Positions 27,301-35,705 of a stretch of DNA of 49,594 nt are shown here, in pieces. The stretch is from assembly GCA_013816805.1 (NCBI GenBank), contig JACDDS010000021.1:1-49594 (forward strand), read 5' to 3'. The stretch comes from Chitinophagales bacterium (GTDB lineage: Bacteria; Bacteroidota; Bacteroidia; Chitinophagales; UBA10324). The translations under genes and the position numbers were made by a program. Each line of letters starts with the position of its first letter. The first letter of the stretch is position 1. The notes beneath the pieces were generated by a model that did not search any database, was not told the DNA's origin, and saw nothing but the letters and a program-made list of their open reading frames with translations.

Positions 27301-27732
27301 ACCACAACTGTTTTTCAGGGTCTTTTAGGCCACCTCGATGCTACAGGAAATGTTGTGCATTTTGCAGCGGATGGCTCTGAGGTAGCTGGCCCTGGAGGTG
27401 CAAATACAACCACCACTACATTAGATCAGTTTTACTGGCAGAATATCGGAAGCAGCTTTATCGGTCCTGCAGAACCTAGTGTTGAAGATGGATCTTATGT
27501 AAAGCTTCGTGAAGTGAGTATCGGTTACGCACTTCCAAGTAAAATGACCTCTACCATAGGTTTGAGCAGCCTTTCCTTTGCATTGTTTGGAAGTAATTTC
27601 ATACTGCATACTGATTACCAGGGTGTTGATCCTGAAACCAGTTTGGTAGGACCTGCAAATGGTCAGGGCCTGGATTATTTTAATAATCCTGGCGTAAAAA
27701 CATTTGGAGTAAGGTTGAATTTAGGTCTATAA
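24364..27732 (+). CDS. SusC/RagA-family TonB-dependent outer-membrane receptor
   Basis: A 1122-residue protein with a signal peptide (ends SYAQ), a carboxypeptidase-regulatory-like domain (~25-100: ITGTVKDNKGEPVIGASV), a TonB box region (LDEVVVTALGISRQKK), a plug domain (~115-260 with LRGVTSLTGNNQPLIIVDG and ALYGIQAASGALVITTK) and a 22-strand barrel ending in LNLGL. It imports an oligomeric nutrient, probably a glycan or peptide, through the outer membrane using TonB energy. There is no STN signalling domain, so it is probably not an anti-sigma transducer. The SusD partner begins 24 bases downstream. No ECF sigma or anti-sigma gene is nearby, and no degradative enzyme is in the unit, so the substrate is unknown. 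Confidence 0.96.
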   Translation: MSKTLRFLMLILAVITWHVSYAQTRTITGTVKDNKGEPVIGASVIVKGTSQGTYTDVDGNYNITVPANSNILVFKYLGYKNNEMVIGSTNAVNSTLQEDVLGLDEVVVTALGISRQKKALAYATQEIGSDQLGNTGSGNVLHDLNGKAAGLTVINSNGDPGSGTYIRLRGVTSLTGNNQPLIIVDGIPIDNSINNYDPTGAGFQASGAAGNTTGGTSPSNRATDINPDDIASVTVLKGPAATALYGIQAASGALVITTKRGGQGAHKGANISFTSSFGINKVNRLPPLQNQYTQGSKGIYAGPDKTGLGGIILSSSVAAGRRTTWGPKIDTLSWDGMPYLYDVNGRVVSSSDPTAAYKVTPYDNEHNFFVDGTSLDNNLAVSGGNDKSGYRVSIGNNHQTGVVPKTFADKTTLSLNGQASVINKLNVSGGVTYIRSRDNKAQQGSNVSGIMLGLLRTPPTFDNAMGSLDPANDPRSYLLPNANGDIAFPNGQQRDYRGGPGYDNPYWTVNRNIFNEDLNRVYGFGQVDYNAFSWASLTYRIGGDAYSQSNRNGYDIQSNSFPEGSLFQDDYFNQQYNSDLILNLHKDFSDKFNASLILGHNYFVTISSEHWAQGDGFVFQNFFDMSNASTYLAHRADTRKKTMAFYGDLNLGIADQLFIELTGRNEVSSTLPGKNNNFFFPSANIGWVFTDALGLSTSETFGYGKLRASAARVGKDPLPFSLQTYYTSATIFDGFTSGITFPFNSIPGYQLANGTNVIGNPNLKPEFTNSYEGGLDLSFFKNRLSFNGTYYYSKTTGQIFTVPIAPSTGFAAALLNAGEIRNQGVELTLGITPVKTKGGFQWDLTFNWSTNKSKVVSLATGVDNLFLGGFQNGAVYAVVGKPYGQIFGPAFVKSTDGQLIIDDNPENAGFGYGDPIPGSQNTVLGDVNPDWIGSGISSFSFKGFALSFQVDIRQGGDVWNGTRGALDYFGTGAETANRGTTTVFQGLLGHLDATGNVVHFAADGSEVAGPGGANTTTTTLDQFYWQNIGSSFIGPAEPSVEDGSYVKLREVSIGYALPSKMTSTIGLSSLSFALFGSNFILHTDYQGVDPETSLVGPANGQGLDYFNNPGVKTFGVRLNLGL

Positions 27733-27756
27733 TCAATTCAAACAAAAAAGAACACA

Positions 27757-29115
27757 ATGAAAAAATACAATATAATTTTACTGAGCTCGCTGGTAGTTGT
27801 AGTGTTGTTCAGTGTATCCTGTAAAAAGTCTTTTTTTACGGATGCAAATATTAACCCTAATGCTCCACCAACCGTTACGGAAACATATATTCTGGGTCCC
27901 GTTGAAACATCGATTGCTTATGCAATAGGGGGTGATATGTCAAGATTTACTTCAATAATAACACAGCAAACGTTTGGTTTTTCAAGGCAGTCTGCTGCTT
28001 ATCAGACTTATATCTTTACGGAGCAGGATTTTGATAATTTATGGGCACTTCTTTATGAAAATTGCATGTATAATACGGATACTCTTATCAGCCAGGCTGA
28101 CAAAAATGGTAACAATGCATATGCCGGCATAGGCAGAATGCTGCTTGCTTACACCTTGCAAATGACAGTTGATATGTGGGGTGATATTCCTTATTCCCAG
28201 GCATTTCAAGGCTTGCAGAATTTAACGCCAACCTTTGATAAAGGCCAGGATGTTTATAATAATATACTTCTGTTGGTTGATGCTGGTATAGCAAATCTAA
28301 ATAATGCCGAACCAGGCGTTTTGCTTCCCGGAGCGGAGGATAATATTTATGGAGGGGATCCTGCAAAATGGATTTTATTTGGACATGCTATTAAGGCACG
28401 GATATATATACATCAAAGCAAGAACAACCCTGCGATGGCACAAGCGGCATTAGATGAGGCAAATCAATCTTTTACCAGTAATGCCGATAACGCCACGTTT
28501 GCTTTCGGTATTACTGAAACGAATGCAAATCCTATTTATCAGTTTAATGAGCAAAGAGCCGATATTGCTTTTGATATTAGTACGCTTGCTGATACTCTTT
28601 TAGCGGATAACGATCCCCGGTATAGTGTTTATGTCAATCCTGATTTTACTGATATAAATGGAGTAGGATTGGGTGATTTCTTTGGAAGCATCAATTCAGG
28701 CGTTGATTTAATAACTTATGATGAAATGGAGTTTGTAAAAGCCGAAGCATCACTTAGGTCAACCAGTGATTTTACAAATGCAGATAGCGCATATCGAAAC
28801 GCCATTCGTGCGAATTTTCAGAAATATGCAATTGATGATTCTTCTACATCGGCTTATGTTTCCGCAAATCCTATATCTACTACATCCGCTGACGCTAGTT
28901 TAGCTACTATTGGGGTTCAGGAATGGATAGCTCTTTATCTTAATCCGGAGGAATTCACTACATGGAGAAGACTTAATTCTCCAAATTTAGAATCACAGGG
29001 AAATTCAGCAATTCCAAGACGGTTTTTATATCCTCAAGCAGAGCGTTCTTATAATGGTGCTAATGCTCCGCAAGCAACTTTGCTTACTCCCCTTATTTTT
29101 TGGGATACGCCTTAA
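27757..29115 (+). CDS. SusD/RagB-family nutrient-binding lipoprotein (SusD-like_2 type)
   Basis: A 452-residue lipoprotein with a lipobox at the end of its signal peptide (VVLFSVSC, Cys about residue 22). NINPNAPPTV, TVDMWGDIPYSQAFQG and TPTFDKGQDVYNNIL are hallmarks of the SusD fold with TPR-like helices, and the C-terminal EWIALYLNPEEFTTWRR is typical of the SusD-like_2 subgroup. The protein forms the lid over the SusC barrel encoded just upstream and captures substrate at the cell surface. A strong terminator follows, which defines a two-gene susCD unit. Confidence 0.95.
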   Translation: MKKYNIILLSSLVVVVLFSVSCKKSFFTDANINPNAPPTVTETYILGPVETSIAYAIGGDMSRFTSIITQQTFGFSRQSAAYQTYIFTEQDFDNLWALLYENCMYNTDTLISQADKNGNNAYAGIGRMLLAYTLQMTVDMWGDIPYSQAFQGLQNLTPTFDKGQDVYNNILLLVDAGIANLNNAEPGVLLPGAEDNIYGGDPAKWILFGHAIKARIYIHQSKNNPAMAQAALDEANQSFTSNADNATFAFGITETNANPIYQFNEQRADIAFDISTLADTLLADNDPRYSVYVNPDFTDINGVGLGDFFGSINSGVDLITYDEMEFVKAEASLRSTSDFTNADSAYRNAIRANFQKYAIDDSSTSAYVSANPISTTSADASLATIGVQEWIALYLNPEEFTTWRRLNSPNLESQGNSAIPRRFLYPQAERSYNGANAPQATLLTPLIFWDTP

Positions 29116-29133
29116 CGTTTGCTTAAGTTAAAT

Positions 29134-29168
29134 AAGAAGCTGTCTGATATCAGGCAGCTTCTTTTTTT
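29134..29168 (+). terminator. Rho-independent terminator after the susCD unit
   Basis: GAAGCTGTCTGA and TCAGGCAGCTTC form a nearly perfect stem (one G-U pair), flanked by AA on the 5' side and followed by seven Ts. It begins 19 bases after the SusD stop and ends before coaX. Confidence 0.85.
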
Positions 29169-29188
29169 CATACCAATACCAGGCGATA

Positions 29189-29914
29189 ATGAATCTTGCC
29201 TTAGATTTTGGAAATTCTTTCACTAAGCTGGGTATTTTCGAAAGAAATAATCTTATTTTTTTTCAGTCATATAAGAACTTATCAGTAAGAAATCTTCATG
29301 AGGTATTAAAAAGGTTTCCGATAAAGACAGCTATTATCTCGTCAGTAGTAGAGGATAGTGCCAAAATTGAAAAATACTTGCGGCGCTTGTATCATGTTGT
29401 AGAAATGAAATCTGACATTCCCCTTCCACTTGAAAATCTATATGAAACACCTGGTACTCTGGGCGCTGACCGGATTGCAGGTATCGTTGGTGGTTATGCT
29501 CTTTTCCCGAAAAACAATATTTTAGTAATCAATGCGGGAACCTGCATTACCTATGATATTGCAATTGCAAATAAGGGTTACCTGGGGGGAAATATAACAC
29601 CGGGCATAGACATGCAATTAAAAGCGCTTCATACTTTCACACAGCGTCTGCCGTTAGTCAAAAAGCAATTTTCTGAAGACTTGCTGGGAAAAAGCACTTC
29701 TTCTTCAATTTTAACAGGCGTTATGAAAGGTACAGTTTTAGAAATGGAAGGATTTATAAAGGCTTACAAAAAGGATTATATCGCTTTAAAAGTTTTGCTT
29801 TCAGGTGGTGATGCTTTAATGTTTGAAACCCAGCTTAAAACGAAGATATTTGCAGTACCAAATTTAGTGCTTTTCGGCATTAATAAAATCCTGACAATGA
29901 ATGAACCTGACTAA
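29189..29914 (+). CDS. coaX: Type III pantothenate kinase
   Basis: A 241-residue ASKHA-fold kinase. The N-terminal phosphate loop LALDFGNSFTKLGIF, the pantothenate-binding GTLGADRIAGIVGGY, the second phosphate loop INAGTCITYDI and GGNITPGIDMQLKALHTFT are all CoaX signatures. It phosphorylates pantothenate in the first step of coenzyme A synthesis and, unlike type I enzymes, is not inhibited by CoA. It starts 21 bases after the susCD terminator and overlaps the next gene by 14 bases, so it leads a translationally coupled unit with the OMP and lptC genes, an arrangement that recurs in Bacteroidota. Confidence 0.94.
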   Translation: MNLALDFGNSFTKLGIFERNNLIFFQSYKNLSVRNLHEVLKRFPIKTAIISSVVEDSAKIEKYLRRLYHVVEMKSDIPLPLENLYETPGTLGADRIAGIVGGYALFPKNNILVINAGTCITYDIAIANKGYLGGNITPGIDMQLKALHTFTQRLPLVKKQFSEDLLGKSTSSSILTGVMKGTVLEMEGFIKAYKKDYIALKVLLSGGDALMFETQLKTKIFAVPNLVLFGINKILTMNEPD

Positions 29915-31169
29915 ATGTGCCCTCTTTATAATTGCTTTGTTAGGTTGTGGCCTGAACCTTAAAGCGCAGCAAAATTTACCTTATTCGCGCTATGGTATTG
30001 GTACTTTAAGTGAGCCTGACCCGGCTAGTTTAAAAGGTTGGGGAGATCTTACTGCTCCTTCCCATAATCCTTCAGCTATAAATTTAGGAAATCCTGCATC
30101 TTATAGTGCGCTTAAAATAACCACCTTTGAAGCAGGAATTTTTGGCAGTTTAATTACTATCGGCGATAAGGATTCCAGTCAAACCTTTGGAGATGGTTCA
30201 GTATCCAACTTTGCACTTGGATTTCCGGTTATAAGAAATAAATTAGGAATTTGTCTTGGTATTACCCCATTCAGCCGGGTTAACTATAACATCATTCAAA
30301 AAAATGACAGTGTACCCGGATTAGGTCAAACGGGAAATAGCTTTCAGGGAAGTGGGGGACTTTATCGTTTTTTTTTAGGTAGTGGTATTAAATACAAAAA
30401 CCTGGCAGCAGGTTTAAATATTGCATGGGTTTTTGGAACAGATAATTATACTGATATTTTAGTTTTTGAGGATACTGTAAATGCTTTGAGCACAAAAAAG
30501 GTTGAACAGCGCGTTTTGGGAGGTTTCCTTCTTGATGCTGGTTTACAGTATAGAGTTCCTCTGCAGAACGGCTTTTCTTTTGATTTGGGCTTGCAGGGAA
30601 ATTTTAAAACTAATATTTCATCCAGGAGAAATTTAGTTTACCAGCGGCTGCATTATTCTTTACTTAGCGGAGAACAAATAATTGATACTGTGTTTAATAG
30701 TCCAGATTCAAGCGGAAAAACAACATTACCTGCATCTTTTTCAGGCGGAGTTATTTTCAGGAATGAGAATCATTTTTCTGTTGGGGTAAATTATCGGTTT
30801 ACAGCCTGGGATCAATACAGGTTTTTTGAACAGAAAGATATTACCATTAATAATTGGAATTTAAGTATCGGTACTGAATGGATACCCAATTATAAGGCGT
30901 ATAATAATTACTTAAATATAATAAGCTATCGTACAGGCTTACGATATGGTAAAGATTATATTCAGTTTAATCAAAAGGATCTGCCGCAATATGGTGTTAG
31001 TGTTGGTCTGGGGCTTCCATTAAAGCGGACTATTTCCCAGATCTCGCTCTCCGGGCAGTGGTTACATACAGGACATACTTCAGATAATCCTGTATCAATT
31101 AATACCTATCGTCTTACCCTTGGGCTCACCCTTAATGATGTATGGTTTTTAAAGCGAAGATTTGATTAA
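29901..31169 (+). CDS. Outer-membrane beta-barrel protein of unknown function
   Basis: A 422-residue protein with a signal peptide (MNLTKCALFIIALLGCGLNLKAQQ) and then a barrel-like series of amphipathic strands. It starts LPYSRYGIGTL and has many G-F/L-G turns (for example FALGFPVI, LGSGIKYKNLAAGLNIAWVFG, FSVGVNYRFTAWDQYR). The opening YSRYGIG is a hallmark of a Bacteroidota OMP family that lies next to coaX; some members are related to the FadL/OmpP1-type fold. No enzymatic residues are visible. It overlaps coaX by 14 bases and lptC by 8 bases, so all three are probably translated from one mRNA. A role in outer-membrane biogenesis is suggested by the context but not proven. Confidence 0.75.
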   Translation: MNLTKCALFIIALLGCGLNLKAQQNLPYSRYGIGTLSEPDPASLKGWGDLTAPSHNPSAINLGNPASYSALKITTFEAGIFGSLITIGDKDSSQTFGDGSVSNFALGFPVIRNKLGICLGITPFSRVNYNIIQKNDSVPGLGQTGNSFQGSGGLYRFFLGSGIKYKNLAAGLNIAWVFGTDNYTDILVFEDTVNALSTKKVEQRVLGGFLLDAGLQYRVPLQNGFSFDLGLQGNFKTNISSRRNLVYQRLHYSLLSGEQIIDTVFNSPDSSGKTTLPASFSGGVIFRNENHFSVGVNYRFTAWDQYRFFEQKDITINNWNLSIGTEWIPNYKAYNNYLNIISYRTGLRYGKDYIQFNQKDLPQYGVSVGLGLPLKRTISQISLSGQWLHTGHTSDNPVSINTYRLTLGLTLNDVWFLKRRFD

Positions 31170-31803
31170 GCAGCAGTTGGATCAATTTTATCTAAAATTC
31201 GGTTTTGGTCGATCCAGGGATAATAAATTTTATGTTTTAATAATCATTTGTTTTTCATTTATTTTATTAGGCTTGCTTTCCTCCTGCGAGAATGACATGG
31301 CCGTTGTTAAAAAAATTGCTTCGCAAAAAGAAGCCTCAGCGGAAACAGGAAAAGATGTAGAAGTATTATACAGTGACCAGGGGAAAATAAAAGCAAAACT
31401 CCGGGCTCCCACTTTAAGCAGGTTTCATGTAAAGGATTCTTACACAGAAATGCCTGACGGCCTCAAGCTGTTATTTTTTGATGCTGATGGTAAAGTAAAC
31501 AGTCAGTTAACTGCAGGATATGGCATATCGTATGATAAATCAAGCCAGATGATAGCCCGGAATAATGTCGAGGCAATAAATATTTACGGTGATAAATTAA
31601 ATACTGAAGAGCTGATCTGGAATCAGCAAACACAAAAAATATCTTCTGATAAATTTGTAAAAATTACCACAAAGGACGAAATCATATTCGGAGATGGTTT
31701 TGAATCCAATCAGGATTTAACAAACTATACTATCAGGAAAATCAGGGGAACTATAAGACTGAATCAGGATCTATCCGTACCTGCTGATAGCAGTCATCAA
31801 TAA
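31162..31803 (+). CDS. lptC: LPS export ABC transporter periplasmic protein LptC
   Basis: A 213-residue protein. After a short basic start, a hydrophobic segment ends in a lipobox-like LLGLLSSC (Cys about residue 43), then the LptC beta-jellyroll: VLYSDQGKIKAKLRAPTLSR, MPDGLKLLFFDADGKVNSQL, GYGISYDKSSQMIARNNVEA and LNTEELIWNQQTQKISSDKF. LptC receives LPS from the LptBFG transporter and passes it to LptA. The start is TTG, overlapping the upstream stop region; an in-frame TTG 15 bases further on is an alternative. A possible lipid anchor instead of the usual single transmembrane helix is a feature often seen in Bacteroidota LptC proteins. Confidence 0.88.
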   Translation: MIKQQLDQFYLKFGFGRSRDNKFYVLIIICFSFILLGLLSSCENDMAVVKKIASQKEASAETGKDVEVLYSDQGKIKAKLRAPTLSRFHVKDSYTEMPDGLKLLFFDADGKVNSQLTAGYGISYDKSSQMIARNNVEAINIYGDKLNTEELIWNQQTQKISSDKFVKITTKDEIIFGDGFESNQDLTNYTIRKIRGTIRLNQDLSVPADSSHQ

Positions 31804-31977
31804 TATCAAATTGAAGTTAAACTTAAATTGGTTGAAAGTGCTGTATCCCGTAAGGGAATTGGAGCAACGGTACGTTAGTACCTGATTCTATGACATTTAA
31901 ATGCAGTCTTCATTTGGATATTCCCTTTCAAAAACCTTATTTTGCACTTCCTTTTTATTTTAAAATTAATAGATTAA

Positions 31978-34107
31978 ATGGCAATTATATCTAAGATTAG
32001 AAACCGGCTGGGTCCTATTATTGTCATTGTAATTGGTTTGGCATTAGGAGTATTTGTTCTCGAAACTGCCCTCAATTCCAATTCTTCCTTATTAAAAGGA
32101 AATAAAGACATAGTGGGTGTAGTGGATGGAAACGAAATTCATTACCGGGATTTTCAAAATAAGGTGGATACCGCGCTTAATAGCTATAAGCAGCAAACAA
32201 ACCAGAATTCACTGGATGATAATACTACCTATATGCTGCGCGATCAAACCTGGAATCAGATGGTGAATGATATGATAAATGGAGAAGAATTTCACAAGCT
32301 TGGTTTAACCATTTCCGTAAATGAATTAACTGATATGTTTATGGGAAAAGATCCTATTTCCGAAATCCGTAAACCATTTACAAATCCGCAAACAGGTACT
32401 TTTGATCCGCAGGCAGTAAAAAATTACATTAATAATCTTGATAAGCCACAGCAGGGAGATCAAACCCCTCCGGGCCAGCGCCGGGCTCAATGGGTAGCCT
32501 TTGAAAAAGCTGCCAAGCAGCAACGCATGGTTGAGAAGTACGCCAACCTTGTTAAAGGAGGTTTGTACATACCTAAGTGGCAGGCTCAGATGGATTATGA
32601 TGAGAAAAACACCCATGCGGAGGTTAAATATGTAATGGTCCCTTACACTTCAATTTCAGACTCAGCTGTAAAAGTTACGGATGCCGATATACAGACTTAT
32701 ATAGATGCACATAAAGAGCAATTTAAGCAGGACGAAAATCGCAAATTGGAATATGTGATCTTTTCTGTGAAGCCTTCCTTACAGGATAGCGAAGAGGTAG
32801 TGAAACAAATTAATAATATTTATACAAAGCTTTCTTTGGCGCCTGACGATACGAACGATTTAAAGTTAAATGCCGACAATGGAATCGACAGGTTCTATTA
32901 TTCAAAGGAAAATATTGCTTCAGCAAAGGTCAGGGATACACTTTTAAAGCTGAATATCGGATCTCTTATAGGTCCTTACTTTGAAGATGGTGCGTATAAA
33001 ATTGTGAAATTATTGGATCGGCGTATGGTTCCTGACTCGGTAAGGGCTCGCCATATTTTAATACGTGTCGCGCAAGGGGTAGATTCTGCAGTTGCTCTTA
33101 AAAAGACGGATAGCTTATACCAGGCTTTAAAGAATGGAGCTTCCTTTGATTCACTGGCGATCAGGTTCTCTGATGATAAAGGTTCAGGGCAAAAAGGCGG
33201 GGATTTGGGTTATATGCAGCAGGGAAAAACCGTGAAGAATTTTAATAATTTTCTTTTCTTTCAGGGTAGGCAGGGAGAAGTAAATGTTATAAGGACCGAA
33301 TTTGGGTATCATATTGTAGAAATATTAGATGCCAAAGATTTTCACCCGGCAGTTCAAATTGTGTTTATTACCCGTCCTTTGGAAGCAAGCTCAGAAACGG
33401 ATAAATTGGCTTACGAACAGGCCACACAATTTGCCAGCAAGTACAATACGCGGCAATCTTTTGAAAAGGAAGTATCCTCAAAGCCATATACAAAGCAATT
33501 AGCCCCTAACGTACAGAAAAATGCTTACCAGTTACCCGGGCTTACTTCGGCCAGGGAAATTGTAAAATGGGGTTATTCAGCAAAAGTAGGGGAAGTATCA
33601 CAGGTATTTTCATCAGATAATAATTATGTGGTAGCCCTTCTTACAGAAGTAAAGCCGGAAGGTACTATGAGCGTTCAGGATGCAAGGCAGCAAGTGCAAC
33701 TAGCAGTGCTTAAAGAGAAAAAGGGTGCTCAAATCGCTGCTCAGCTTGCCGCATCAGGTACACTGAATGCAACTTTAGAATCTATTGCTACCAAGTTCAA
33801 TCAACCGGTTAAAAGCATTTCGAATCTTGCTTTTGCAAATGCTTATGCCCAGGATTTAGGATTTGAGCCCAAAGTAGTAGGTGAAACTTTCGCATTAAAA
33901 TCCAATACGGTTTCAAAACCAATACTTGGGGAATCAGGAGTTTTTGTTATTTCTGTTTCATCTCTAAATAAACCTACTCCTATAGCTGATTATAATTCTT
34001 ACAAACAGCAAATCCTATCTTCCCTGCAGCCAAGGTTACAGTATGGATACGCTGAAGCTTTAAAAAAATCTATTAAAATACAAGATGACCGTTACCTGTT
34101 TTTCTAA
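31978..34107 (+). CDS. PpiD/SurA-type periplasmic peptidyl-prolyl isomerase
   Basis: A 709-residue inner-membrane-anchored chaperone. One N-terminal transmembrane helix (PIIVIVIGLALGVFVLE, about residues 13-29) is followed by a SurA-N-like helical region (~40-260, containing VVDGNEIHYRDFQNKV). A parvulin PPIase domain (~355-455) has ARHILIRVAQ, FDSLAIRFSDDKGS, GGDLGYMQQG and FGYHIVEILD, and a C-terminal chaperone region follows. It is thought to help newly translocated outer-membrane proteins fold as they leave the Sec translocon. It follows lptC by 174 bases on the same strand. A strong terminator lies 72 bases downstream. Confidence 0.9.
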   Translation: MAIISKIRNRLGPIIVIVIGLALGVFVLETALNSNSSLLKGNKDIVGVVDGNEIHYRDFQNKVDTALNSYKQQTNQNSLDDNTTYMLRDQTWNQMVNDMINGEEFHKLGLTISVNELTDMFMGKDPISEIRKPFTNPQTGTFDPQAVKNYINNLDKPQQGDQTPPGQRRAQWVAFEKAAKQQRMVEKYANLVKGGLYIPKWQAQMDYDEKNTHAEVKYVMVPYTSISDSAVKVTDADIQTYIDAHKEQFKQDENRKLEYVIFSVKPSLQDSEEVVKQINNIYTKLSLAPDDTNDLKLNADNGIDRFYYSKENIASAKVRDTLLKLNIGSLIGPYFEDGAYKIVKLLDRRMVPDSVRARHILIRVAQGVDSAVALKKTDSLYQALKNGASFDSLAIRFSDDKGSGQKGGDLGYMQQGKTVKNFNNFLFFQGRQGEVNVIRTEFGYHIVEILDAKDFHPAVQIVFITRPLEASSETDKLAYEQATQFASKYNTRQSFEKEVSSKPYTKQLAPNVQKNAYQLPGLTSAREIVKWGYSAKVGEVSQVFSSDNNYVVALLTEVKPEGTMSVQDARQQVQLAVLKEKKGAQIAAQLAASGTLNATLESIATKFNQPVKSISNLAFANAYAQDLGFEPKVVGETFALKSNTVSKPILGESGVFVISVSSLNKPTPIADYNSYKQQILSSLQPRLQYGYAEALKKSIKIQDDRYLFF

Positions 34108-34179
34108 GTTTAAAGTGTTTCTTTTATAGATACAATTCCAGTGTAATAATTCAATAAAATACTCAGAAATGAAAAGTGG

Positions 34180-34211
34180 GGTGGATATGAACTATCCACC
34201 TCTTCTTTTTT
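34180..34211 (+). terminator. Rho-independent terminator after the PpiD-like gene
   Basis: GGTGGATA, loop TGAAC and TATCCACC form an 8-bp perfect stem followed by a T-rich tract. It separates the PpiD-like gene from the DUF2480 gene. Confidence 0.8.
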
Positions 34212-34231
34212 GTTAAATGTAAAAGCCATTA

Positions 34232-34750
34232 ATGGAATCTTCAGATAAAATAATTAATAAAATTGCAGAAAGCGGACTGATTACTTTGGATCTGGAAGAA
34301 ATGTATCCTTCAGAAGAGAAAGCAGCTTTTGATATTAAAGATTATCTGTTTATGGGATTAATCCTGAAAGAAAAAGATTTTAGAGAATCTCTAAAGAATT
34401 TGGATTGGCAAAAGTTTGAGAAAAAAAGCGTGGCTGTATTTTGTTCTGCAGATGCTGTAGTTCCCGTTTGGGCATATATGCTAGTTGGAATATATCTTCA
34501 GCCGGTGGCAAAGCGATTTTATTTTTGCAGTCAGGAAGATCTCGATGCAATGATATATTATGAGGAAATTGATAACATAGATGTCTCTTTATATCGTGAT
34601 CAAAGGGTTATAATAAAAGGATGCAGCGATAAACCTGTTCCTCCGGCTGCTTATGTTGCCATTGCAAGAAAATTGCGCCCCGCTGTGAAAAGCTTAATGT
34701 ATGGGGAGGCTTGTTCCAATGTACCTTTATATAAACAAAAAGTTCTGTAG
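34232..34750 (+). CDS. DUF2480-family protein
   Basis: A 172-residue soluble protein. KIAESGLITLDLEEMYP at the N-terminus, VAVFCSADAVVPVWAYML in the middle and PVPPAAYVAIARKLRP near the C-terminus match what I know of DUF2480, a small Bacteroidota-restricted family of unknown function. It has a few cysteines (CS.DA.VP, IKGCSDKP, GEACSNVPLY), two of them in conserved-looking motifs that could bind a metal or act in redox chemistry; this is speculative. Its stop lies 16 bases before the start I prefer for the next gene, with which it is probably co-transcribed. Confidence 0.8.
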   Translation: MESSDKIINKIAESGLITLDLEEMYPSEEKAAFDIKDYLFMGLILKEKDFRESLKNLDWQKFEKKSVAVFCSADAVVPVWAYMLVGIYLQPVAKRFYFCSQEDLDAMIYYEEIDNIDVSLYRDQRVIIKGCSDKPVPPAAYVAIARKLRPAVKSLMYGEACSNVPLYKQKVL

Positions 34751-34766
34751 GTATAAATCTGCTTTA

Positions 34767-35705
34767 ATGAAAGAAGGTGTTTTAAGAAGGTTAAGGTGGA
34801 TGCTTTTGATTGGAGCAGCTGGATTTGGAATTTTATTCTTTATTCAAAAGACTCAAAGCGCTCCGGATCCTGTTAAATATTCAAAAGAAAATGTTCTTTC
34901 CCCATTCGATAATAAAATTTATGCGATACAAATTCCTGATAGAATGGATTTTGCCGGAGAACCTGTGCCGCTGAGTAATACGGATGTAAAACAGCATTTA
35001 GACCGTGAATTGTTAATTAACGCTTACTGGCATTCACAAACTATATATATCTTAAAACAATACCCGCAGATGATATCTTACATTGAACCGATTTTAAAAA
35101 AGAATGGAATACCTCATGATTTTATTTATTTGTGCGTGGCGGAAAGCGGCTTACAATACAATGCAATGTCGCCGGATGGTGCATTAGGATTATGGCAATT
35201 TATGAAAACAACAGGGCAGAGATACGGATTAGAAATTTCAGCGGAAGTAGATGAGCGGTTGAGCTTTGAAAAATCTACGGAAGCAGCTTGCAGATATTTG
35301 TTGGATTCCAAACAGCGCCTGGGAAGCTGGACACTGGCTGCTGCAGCCTTTAATATGGGATTGGATGGTCTTTCTGAGGTTATTAGAAAGCAAAAGGTTA
35401 ACAATTATTATGATCTGTATCTTAACCGTGAAACGTCCCGATACATATATCGGATTCTCGCATTGAAAGAAGTAATGAATAATCCTTCGCAATATGGCTT
35501 TAACCTTGAAGTTAATGACCTTTATAATCCTTATAAATATAAATCCGTAAAAGTTGATACAACTATAACAGACCTTGCAGCTTTTGCTCAAATGGAGAAA
35601 ACAAATTATAAAATGTTACGCGTCCTTAATCCCTGGATTATCGGATATACTTTAACTAATACGGAGGGCAAATTGTATAATATTAAAATTCCAATTGCGG
35701 ATTAA
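34767..35705 (+). CDS. Lytic transglycosylase, MltD/Slt-like
   Basis: About 312 residues from ATG 34767, which I prefer because it puts a membrane or signal segment at the N-terminus (RRLRWMLLIGAAGFGILFFI). An upstream ATG at 34701 would add 22 residues that overlap the DUF2480 gene. The SLT goose-type domain (~105-235) has the catalytic Glu in LCVAESGLQYNAMSPDGALGLWQF (broken here by the key ES at about residue 125), then YGLEISAEVDERLSFEKS and AAAAFNMGLDGL. It cleaves the MurNAc-GlcNAc bond in peptidoglycan, giving 1,6-anhydro ends, and acts in the periplasm in cell-wall turnover. The C-terminal ~60 residues (LAAFAQMEKTNYKMLRVLNP) resemble the tail that follows SLT in MltD-like proteins, but no clear LysM is seen. 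Confidence 0.85.
   Translation: MKEGVLRRLRWMLLIGAAGFGILFFIQKTQSAPDPVKYSKENVLSPFDNKIYAIQIPDRMDFAGEPVPLSNTDVKQHLDRELLINAYWHSQTIYILKQYPQMISYIEPILKKNGIPHDFIYLCVAESGLQYNAMSPDGALGLWQFMKTTGQRYGLEISAEVDERLSFEKSTEAACRYLLDSKQRLGSWTLAAAAFNMGLDGLSEVIRKQKVNNYYDLYLNRETSRYIYRILALKEVMNNPSQYGFNLEVNDLYNPYKYKSVKVDTTITDLAAFAQMEKTNYKMLRVLNPWIIGYTLTNTEGKLYNIKIPIAD

Noticed and set aside
31804-31977. Small inverted repeats (GGTAC GTTA GTACC; TCCC GTAA GGGA) between lptC and the PpiD-like gene
   Set aside because: Stems of four or five bases without T tract; too weak to call a terminator or operator.
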